Shown here piece after piece: positions 58,224 through 64,000 of a stretch of DNA of 64,000 bases. Under the pieces are notes generated by a model. The model saw only the letters and a list, made by a program, of their open reading frames with translations. It searched no databases and was not told the origin of the DNA. Location: NCBI GenBank assembly GCA_002371265.1, contig DFGT01000006.1, positions 52,157-116,156 of the forward strand, written 5' to 3'. How positions within the stretch are numbered: position 1 is the first letter of the stretch; each line of letters starts with the position of its first letter. A program made the translations under genes and the position numbers. The stretch is from Bacteroidales bacterium UBA3743. Its GTDB lineage: Bacteria > Bacteroidota > Bacteroidia > Bacteroidales > Paludibacteraceae.

Positions 58224-60061
58224 TTCTTTACCTCCTCTTCAATGCTGTTGATTAGAGCAATAGCGTCGTTATAAATATCAGAAGGAGAACCATTCACTGC
58301 TGTTGGCGCAAATCTTGCGAACTGGCATGTGTCTAGGATTGTGGAAAAGTTAACGATAGTCTCTTCTTTCAATCCTTTTCCCTTCAATATTTCTTCCATA
58401 GCTTCTTTGTTTTGTTGTGCCAATGGAATATTGAACTTATCGCCTACGAATCCTGTGATTGCTTTGATTGTCTCGTCGTAGAATGACTTCAAATCATCTT
58501 GGTCGAGGAATGATTTTGCTTTGGCAAGTCTCTTCAAAGCCTGTTTGTTAGCTTTCTTCTTTCTTACCAATACCATGTTGCTGTTTTCCTCCGCCAACTT
58601 TCTTAGGAATAGGTAGGCGATGATGAACAACGCCAAAGGTATGATAAACCATAGATAGAATGCCAACGAGCCGAACAAGTAATCATCTTTAGGATATGTT
58701 GTAAGATCCTTAGTGTTGATGAAACGGATATCGTTAGTGCCGATATACTTGATGCTCTCTTTGTTTGTGAAGTTGGAAACTACAGTCTGGTTGTCTGATG
58801 TCTCAGCTCCTTTCTCAACATTGATTTTGTATTCCGGAGTCTTTAGCGTCTTGTATGTCTTGCTCTTTATGTCAAAGTAGCTGAATTCAGCTGACGGAAT
58901 GACGTACTCTCCTGGATAACGTGCGATTGCAAGATATTCAATCTCTTTAGTGCCGTTAAGTCCTGCGTCTGAAGCTTTGATCTTTGCCGTCACCTTAGGG
59001 TCGTAAAGCTCAAAGTCGGTAGGGAATGTTATCTTTGGATCTTTAGCATACTTGAGATTTCCACTACCATTGATCTTCACCTTGATTGTGATGGCATCGT
59101 TTGTCTTGTATCCGTCTTCCGGTGTGATTGAAGTGTTCATAGAGAATGAACCGACAGCACCGCTGAAATCGTCTGGCTTGCCATTCTTTGGCAACTCCTG
59201 TACGTTTATCTTTACTCCTGGGATTACAAGATTCTTCTTTAGCTCTCTGTATGATGCGAACATGTCACCGAAGAATCCGCCACCTCCGCCTTGTACTCGC
59301 ACTTGCACAACAGCAGTGATGTTTCCTTTCTCCAACTCTTGAGCTCCACTCTTCTGTGGAATCAATACACATTGTTTTAGAATGTATGTGTTGTAGACTT
59401 TTCCGTTTACATTTTCTTTGCTCTGACGTTTTGCTTCTGGCACTTCAATCTCTTGTGAGATGAAACCTTTGTATTCAGGCAATTTGTAATCGTCGAAGCC
59501 TCGTAGTCCTACTCGGTAGTAGACCTTTGTAGTGGCGATAAACTGTTCTTGCTCATACATCTTTGTTTTCGACAATTCTGTGCGAATGAACAGGTCATCG
59601 TCGCTGATTCTCATTCCGTTGCTTGAACTTTGTGCTTGTTGCGCATTCTGGTTGGCATTGGCTTCTCCTTTGATTACTTTGATAACCAGAGCGTTGGAAC
59701 GAACGATCTTATCACCTACGGTTGCCTTGGCTGATGATATAGTATATGAGCCCTCTTTCTTTGGCATCAACACGTATGTGTACGTCGTAGCACTGTTTCT
59801 GGTCACCTGTCCGTTGATGCTTTGGAAACTCTGGCTTGTCGATTGCTGAGGTCCGTACAGAATGGTGAAGTCGGACAATGATTCAAGCGGTAGCTGCACA
59901 TTGTCTGATTCTGCATTGTTGAGTGTGAACGTCAAATTGAACCTTTGTCCTACAGCCACAACATTATCCGCTTTCGCTACAAACGAAACCTCTCCTGCTG
60001 CTAAGACTGACATTACACTGAAATATGTTAAAGTCAGTAGTATGGCTAATATCTTTTTCAT
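58220..60061 (-). CDS. batD: BatD family protein
   Basis: A 613-residue protein with signal peptide (ending near VLAAGEV), a large periplasmic region of Ig-like beta sandwiches (about 22-470), a membrane helix near 480-500 (AFYLWFIIPLALFIIAYLFL) and a helical cytoplasmic tail with VRKKKANKQALKRLAKAKSF. A Gly-rich loop (VRVQGGGGGFFGD) lies near 262. This is the BatD/oxygen-tolerance architecture, acting at the inner membrane with the VWA proteins BatA and BatB. It is 49 bases after batC. Confidence 0.92.
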   Translation of the reverse strand: MKKILAILLTLTYFSVMSVLAAGEVSFVAKADNVVAVGQRFNLTFTLNNAESDNVQLPLESLSDFTILYGPQQSTSQSFQSINGQVTRNSATTYTYVLMPKKEGSYTISSAKATVGDKIVRSNALVIKVIKGEANANQNAQQAQSSSNGMRISDDDLFIRTELSKTKMYEQEQFIATTKVYYRVGLRGFDDYKLPEYKGFISQEIEVPEAKRQSKENVNGKVYNTYILKQCVLIPQKSGAQELEKGNITAVVQVRVQGGGGGFFGDMFASYRELKKNLVIPGVKINVQELPKNGKPDDFSGAVGSFSMNTSITPEDGYKTNDAITIKVKINGSGNLKYAKDPKITFPTDFELYDPKVTAKIKASDAGLNGTKEIEYLAIARYPGEYVIPSAEFSYFDIKSKTYKTLKTPEYKINVEKGAETSDNQTVVSNFTNKESIKYIGTNDIRFINTKDLTTYPKDDYLFGSLAFYLWFIIPLALFIIAYLFLRKLAEENSNMVLVRKKKANKQALKRLAKAKSFLDQDDLKSFYDETIKAITGFVGDKFNIPLAQQNKEAMEEILKGKGLKEETIVNFSTILDTCQFARFAPTAVNGSPSDIYNDAIALINSIEEEVKK

Positions 60062-60110
60062 TTTCCTTTTTACTTATTAATGCAAAAATAATCAAATTTC
60101 TGGTATATTA

Positions 60111-60815
60111 CTACCAGTCTTTCTCTATTCTTTTCTTTTTTGCATTCTTTATTTGTTCCTTCATTCTTTCGTCCTGCTTGTCCTTTTCATCTCTCTCCAA
60201 TGCTTCTAGCAGTTGACGTGCTGAATTTTGGTCCATATGGTGTTCTCCTTCACGGGCATCGTCTTTCTGGTCGTGATTCTCTTGCTCTTTTCCATCCTTA
60301 GGCGGCTCTTGCTGTTGGTCTTGCTGCTGTTGCTGCTGTTGGTTTTGCTGATTCTGTTGCTGTTGCTGCTGAATCTGCAACATTCTCTTGGCATAAGCAA
60401 GGTTGTAGCGAGTCTCCTCGTCGTCCGGATTAAGCTTCAAACTTTTCTTGTAGGCGTCGACACTCTCCTCATACTTTTTGTTTTTGAGATAGGTGTTGCC
60501 GATGTTGTGCATGATGGCAGCGTTCTCTTTGTCGCTGTTTTTCTCACTTATCGCCTGTTTGTAGTTCTCTAATGCTGAGTCAAATTCGTCTCTACGGTAA
60601 TAGGTGTTGCCCATGTTGTAGTTTGCAATCTTTGATCCAGCATTCTTGTCCAATGCTTTTCTATATTCGTCTTCAGCCCCCTTAAAGTCTTTGGCCTCGT
60701 ATTTGTCGTTTCCTTTACGGATGAACTCATCTTCTGGGTTTGACGCAAATGAGGGTAGACAGAAAAGAGTAACTATTGTAGTCGCTAATAATTTATTTGT
60801 CATAGTCTTTTTCAT
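60111..60815 (-). CDS. batC: BatC, TPR protein
   Basis: Starting at ATG 60815 (MKKTMTNKLLATTIVTLFCL) it has 234 residues; an upstream TTG would add two. After the signal peptide come three TPR units (about 30-140; GNDKYEAKDFKGAEDEYRKA, NYNMGNTYYRRDEFDSALEN, HNIGNTYLKNKKYEESVDAY). A long Gln run with QQQQQNQQNQQQQQQQDQQQ then gives way to a charged tail. The poly-Gln stretch is encoded by mixed CAA/CAG codons. It lies between batB (22-base gap) and batD. Confidence 0.9.
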   Translation of the reverse strand: MKKTMTNKLLATTIVTLFCLPSFASNPEDEFIRKGNDKYEAKDFKGAEDEYRKALDKNAGSKIANYNMGNTYYRRDEFDSALENYKQAISEKNSDKENAAIMHNIGNTYLKNKKYEESVDAYKKSLKLNPDDEETRYNLAYAKRMLQIQQQQQQNQQNQQQQQQQDQQQEPPKDGKEQENHDQKDDAREGEHHMDQNSARQLLEALERDEKDKQDERMKEQIKNAKKKRIEKDW

Positions 60816-60837
60816 TGTCAATATTAATTAGACTGTC

Positions 60838-61851
60838 CTAAAATAGTTTGAATTTAGAAAGAAACTTGTTCTTTCTCTCTCTGATGAATATTTCAATAAT
60901 AAGAATCACAAACACTATCCATGCGATTGTCTGGAACTGCTCGTCGAAGTCTGTGTAGACTTTGCTCTCCACATCACCTTTGGCTGATTTGTCAAGTTCC
61001 GACTGTATGTACTTCAACGCGTTGTTTGTGTTGTCCGCTCTGACGTATAGACCGCCACCTGCGGCTGCAATTTCCGCAGCCATCTGTTCGTTGAGCTTTG
61101 TGATGACTGTTTGTCCGTCTATATCTTTTCTGAAACTTCCGTGGCCGTCTGGGATAGGAGCACCTTCTGGTTTACCAACTCCTATCACATGCACTTGGAT
61201 GCCATTCTCGTTTGCGATTCTTGCCTGTTCCACAGCGTCGTCCTCGTGGTTTTCTCCGTCAGTGATGACGATGATCGCTTTTCCTACGTTAGTCTTGCTG
61301 CTGAACCCGTTGACTGCCATCTTGATTGCGGCTCCAATAGCGGTACCCTGGGTAGGGATAACTCCGGTGCTTATATTGGAAGCATACATTTTGGCAGCGC
61401 TGTAGTCGCTTGTCATTGGCAGCTGTGTGAAAGCCTGGCCTGCAAACACAATAAGTCCGAGTTTGTCGTTCTCCATTCCGTCTACAAACTTATAAATCAT
61501 CTGTTTTGATTTCTGCAGACGGCTCGGCTTGATGTCTTCACAAAGCATTGAGTTGGATACGTCCATCGCAATCATCACCTCAACACCTTTTCTCTTCACC
61601 ATCTCAAGCTTGGATCCGAATTGTGGACGTGCGGCTACGAATATGGCTCCTGCAAGAGCAATCATGAACAGTGCACACTTGAAGTAGTATCTCCAAGTTG
61701 TGTAGCCTGGCATAAATTGCTTTAGAATCTGATAGTTTCCGTATTTCTTCAGATTTCTGCTTCTGCGATACATCGCGTAACCGAAGATTGCGGCCATCGG
61801 TATCAATGCGAAAAGCAGATAAAGATATTCTGAATTTGCAAATCTAAACAT
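60838..61851 (-). CDS. batB: BatB, von Willebrand factor A domain protein
   Basis: A 337-residue inner-membrane protein: two N-terminal helices (LYLLFALIPMAAIFGYAMY and FKCALFMIALAGAIFVAA), a VWA domain (about 88-290) with the MIDAS motif AMDVSNSM and TDGENHEDDA, and a C-terminal helix (IAWIVFVILIIEIFI). The MIDAS residues are complete (DxSxS, Thr in QLPMTSDYS, Asp in ITDGEN), so metal-dependent ligand binding should be possible. Part of batA-batB, ten bases apart. Confidence 0.93.
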   Translation of the reverse strand: MFRFANSEYLYLLFALIPMAAIFGYAMYRRSRNLKKYGNYQILKQFMPGYTTWRYYFKCALFMIALAGAIFVAARPQFGSKLEMVKRKGVEVMIAMDVSNSMLCEDIKPSRLQKSKQMIYKFVDGMENDKLGLIVFAGQAFTQLPMTSDYSAAKMYASNISTGVIPTQGTAIGAAIKMAVNGFSSKTNVGKAIIVITDGENHEDDAVEQARIANENGIQVHVIGVGKPEGAPIPDGHGSFRKDIDGQTVITKLNEQMAAEIAAAGGGLYVRADNTNNALKYIQSELDKSAKGDVESKVYTDFDEQFQTIAWIVFVILIIEIFIRERKNKFLSKFKLF

Positions 61852-61861
61852 ACTCTTACTC

Positions 61862-62851
61862 TTATGGGTTGTGGCGCACTATTAAATAGCGCACTAAAAA
61901 TTCAAGAAGCATTACGCCAAGCAGCGCAAGTGCGAATGGCAGATACTCCTCGTTCTTTTTGCTGTATTCTTGCACACTGATCTTCGTCTTTTCAAGTTGG
62001 TCAATCTCCTCGTAGATCGCTTTCAAAGATTTGTTGTCTGTCGCACGGAAATATTTTCCGTCCGTGTTGCCTGAAATAGATTTAAGTGTGCTTTCATCAA
62101 TGTCGACGGGCACCATCTGGCGCTGGATTCCGAATGCTGTCTGGAAAGGGTAGGGCGCCATTCCTTTTGTTCCTACTCCAATAGTGTAAACTCGGATTCC
62201 GAATGTCTTGGCTAGATCACTCGCCATCATCGGGTCAATCTCTCCGGTGTTGTTAGATCCATCGGTGAGCAGGATGATGACTTTTGATTTCGCCTGACTG
62301 TCTTTCAATCTGTTTACAGCTGATGCCAAACCGAGTCCGATAGCTGTACCGTTTGCTTGGATCATCTGTTCGTTGATCACTCCAAAAAGTTGTGATAGAG
62401 CAGCTTTGTCTGTTGTAAGCGGACATTGTGTGAAACTCTCTCCTGAAAAAACTACTAGACCGATGTTGTCGTTTGGACGGCTGTTGACAAATTCCGAACT
62501 GATGGTCTTGGCTGCCTCAAGTCGGTTTGGCTTCAGGTCTTCTGCCAACATGGATCCAGAAATGTCTATTGCCATCATGATGTCTATACCTTCAACATTC
62601 TGGTCTGACCATGTCTCAGAATTCTGAGGCCGTGCCAAAATGACGCATAGTAATGCTAAAGCAATCATTCTCAACGCGAATGGCAGGTGGAGAATGTAGT
62701 ATCTCAAACTTTTTGGCGCTGCTTTGAATGGGTTGATAGTCGAGACTTGCAGATTAGCTGTCAGTTTGTTTCGACGCCATACGTACCATGCCGTAATCGG
62801 GATGATAAGCAGTGCCAGATATAAATATTGTGGTGATTCAAATGTAAACAT
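61862..62851 (-). CDS. batA: BatA, von Willebrand factor A domain protein
   Basis: 329 residues with the same plan as BatB: N-terminal helices (LYLALLIIPITAWYVW, LRMIALALLCVILA), a VWA domain with complete MIDAS (AIDISGSM, TQCPLTTDKA, LLTDGSNNTGEI) and a C-terminal helix (LPFALALLGVMLLEFLV). In Bacteroides the bat genes follow a MoxR ATPase and a DUF58 gene, and that order is seen here at the window edge. BatA and BatB probably arose by duplication. Confidence 0.93.
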   Translation of the reverse strand: MFTFESPQYLYLALLIIPITAWYVWRRNKLTANLQVSTINPFKAAPKSLRYYILHLPFALRMIALALLCVILARPQNSETWSDQNVEGIDIMMAIDISGSMLAEDLKPNRLEAAKTISSEFVNSRPNDNIGLVVFSGESFTQCPLTTDKAALSQLFGVINEQMIQANGTAIGLGLASAVNRLKDSQAKSKVIILLTDGSNNTGEIDPMMASDLAKTFGIRVYTIGVGTKGMAPYPFQTAFGIQRQMVPVDIDESTLKSISGNTDGKYFRATDNKSLKAIYEEIDQLEKTKISVQEYSKKNEEYLPFALALLGVMLLEFLVRYLIVRHNP

Positions 62852-62862
62852 AAGTCGTTATG

Positions 62863-63891
62863 CTAAATGTTATTTGAATTGCTGATTATAGCCGATGAAG
62901 CCTCTTCTTTTTTTGCTTTTTTGTCTTGTGCTGGCTCTGTAGATACAGGCTTTGTTCTGCTTATGATAAGGTAAGCGTTGGCAAGACTCATTTCGCAATC
63001 CTCTTCTGTCGGAATTGCTTTTGCAAATTTGGCCATGTCGGCTTTGTTTAGGATGCTTTTCAATTCAGGGATAATAGGCATCGCTTCTGTTTTGTATTTT
63101 AGCTCGTCAAGAATCTCATCCGACGTCATCTCCATTGCGCTGATGTTGAATCTGCCACAGAAATACTCTCTAAGAGTTTCAGTTACGTCAGTATAATATT
63201 CCTTGATTCTGCTTGAATCCTTCCAAATGCGTTTTGCTTTTATCTCATCAAGCTTGTTTATTGCCACAACATCGATTGGTAAAATTATCTCAGGCTCATC
63301 AAAAACTGATAATCCTTCTTTTTTCTTTGCTAACTTCTTCTGGATAAATGGCCATCCATATTTCCAACCTAAGAATCCAAGCACTGCTATAAGCAGAATA
63401 ATAAGAAGGATAGTAAAGAATTTACCCCAATCGAAACCAAGTGTCATGATTTCTTTGATATCCTTGACGCTTGTTGAGTCTGGTTGTCCAGCTTCATCAA
63501 GTTTGATTTCAATGTCGTTGTTCACTTCTAATGCCAATGGCTCGGAAGTGAGAGTCTCTCCTGTTTTAATATTGACATATTTAAATGGAGGTACGACACA
63601 ACTTCCTGAATCAAACGATGTTATGATCACATCCTGTTTGATTTCAAGCGAGCCATCATTGTTTTTTAGGGTGTCTGCCTGTTTCAACTTTACCACGTCA
63701 ACTTTACCAGTGGAGTCTTTCCCCACCTGTAATTCAAAGTCCTGATCCTTTGGTTGGGTCAGAGTCAAGTGGACAGCTGTCTGACGGCCCATCCCGATAT
63801 GGGCTGAATCCATCTTTGCGGTAAGACTTGCTGCGTTTGTCGCAAGACTGCCGCATAAGAATAAAACTGTGGCTATACTATGAAATTTCAT
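62863..63891 (-). CDS. Membrane protein upstream of batA (DUF4381-like)
   Basis: A 342-residue protein: signal peptide (MKFHSIATVLFLCGSLATNA), a periplasmic beta-sandwich domain (about 22-145), one membrane helix (FFTILLIILLIAVLGFLGW near 158-178) and a cytoplasmic helical domain (about 210-310) with KRIWKDSSRIKEYYTDVTETLREYF, the pattern of DUF4381-type proteins found between DUF58 and batA. The C-terminus is low-complexity Lys/Glu/Ser. It shares the operon with batA (11-base gap) and probably acts in the same complex; function unknown. Confidence 0.82.
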   Translation of the reverse strand: MKFHSIATVLFLCGSLATNAASLTAKMDSAHIGMGRQTAVHLTLTQPKDQDFELQVGKDSTGKVDVVKLKQADTLKNNDGSLEIKQDVIITSFDSGSCVVPPFKYVNIKTGETLTSEPLALEVNNDIEIKLDEAGQPDSTSVKDIKEIMTLGFDWGKFFTILLIILLIAVLGFLGWKYGWPFIQKKLAKKKEGLSVFDEPEIILPIDVVAINKLDEIKAKRIWKDSSRIKEYYTDVTETLREYFCGRFNISAMEMTSDEILDELKYKTEAMPIIPELKSILNKADMAKFAKAIPTEEDCEMSLANAYLIISRTKPVSTEPAQDKKAKKEEASSAIISNSNNI

Positions 63892-63904
63892 GAATTACAA
63901 TGTT

Positions 63905-64000
63905 TTATGCTCTTTTCTTGAAGAGTTTCATCAACGACTTCACATAGTCGTCTGTAGTGGCGATAGAAATATAATCCACACCACTTTTTGCGAAACTCTG
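63905..64000 (-). CDS. DUF58 family protein, C-terminal end (partial)
   Basis: The last 31 codons of a leftward gene entering from the right edge: QSFAKSGVDYISIATTDDYV then KSLMKLFKKRA and a stop. The sequence GVD.......YV..L..LF..R is the usual end of DUF58 proteins, which lie between moxR and the bat genes. Only the tail is visible, so the assignment relies on that and on operon position. Confidence 0.78.
   Translation of the reverse strand, partial: QSFAKSGVDYISIATTDDYVKSLMKLFKKRA

Noticed and set aside
60290..60380. Microsatellite-type CAG/CTG repeat as a feature of its own
   Set aside because: It is the mixed-codon poly-Gln coding stretch of batC and does not form a uniform trinucleotide run.

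Overview
The window is chromosomal DNA from a Bacteroidetes bacterium, most likely order Bacteroidales. Several gene starts are preceded by the Bacteroidetes -7 promoter element TAnnTTTG (for example 10694, 12285, 32299, 44244). The gene content also points there: a Bat aerotolerance operon, a TonB-dependent receptor with DUF4249 lipoproteins, DUF1573, DUF6169 and DUF6140 proteins, and a class I ketol-acid reductoisomerase of Bacteroides type. The family or genus cannot be fixed from sequence alone.

Layout. 1-10.6 kb (+): CoA ligase-like enzyme, polysaccharide flippase, YfhO-type membrane protein, a frameshifted flavodoxin-type reductase, a Cys-rich mini-protein, HAD hydrolase, two small winged-helix proteins, MFS transporter, then a Y-family polymerase/YolD-like pair. 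10.7-12.2 kb: tRNA-Tyr, tRNA-Gly and ilvC. 12.3-15.6 kb: a periplasmic redox group (DUF1573, TlpA-like lipoprotein, CcdA-like permease, short DUF1573). 15.6-17 kb (-): two poorly characterised genes. 17.4-21.6 kb: a 1412-residue activator of 2-hydroxyacyl-CoA dehydratase type. 21.7-25.5 kb: small accessory genes, including a candidate toxin-antitoxin pair, a PIN-domain module inserted at the end of a glutamine-amidotransferase gene, a lipoprotein and an HTH protein. 25.9-30.4 kb (-): ilvD, ilvB, ilvN, which with ilvC supply the common valine/isoleucine enzymes. 30.5-38.1 kb: TonB-C protein, His-rich outer-membrane protein, rlmD, tandem metallophosphoesterases, Nif3-like protein and a zinc-ribbon coiled coil.

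38.2-50.7 kb is the accessory region. It holds an Rpn-type nuclease followed by a duplicated stand-alone copy of its C-terminal half; a three-gene DUF6169 operon with a 47-residue leader gene; an ADP-ribosylglycohydrolase; about 620 bases without genes that contain a strong candidate structured RNA; a DUF6140 gene; a 715-residue multidomain protein with an MBL-fold hydrolase; and an AAA ATPase/TOPRIM-like gene pair bounded by two equal-length 196-bp multi-hairpin repeats. The ATPase pair and the nuclease duplication are the best candidates for undescribed defence-type systems.

50.8-57.4 kb (-): two paralogous DUF4249 lipoproteins around a TonB-dependent receptor, a hypothetical gene and pepT. 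57.5-64 kb (-): the batABCDE operon with its upstream membrane gene and the end of a DUF58 gene that runs off the window.

Three dispersed repeat types recur: a 147-196-bp multi-hairpin element (24.5, 48.3, 50.5 kb), a GC-rich hairpin repeat (24.6, 25.8, 28.4, 38.3 kb) and short GTAGAGACG palindromes (26.6, 38.1 kb). No rRNA, CRISPR array, integrase or transposase gene was seen.
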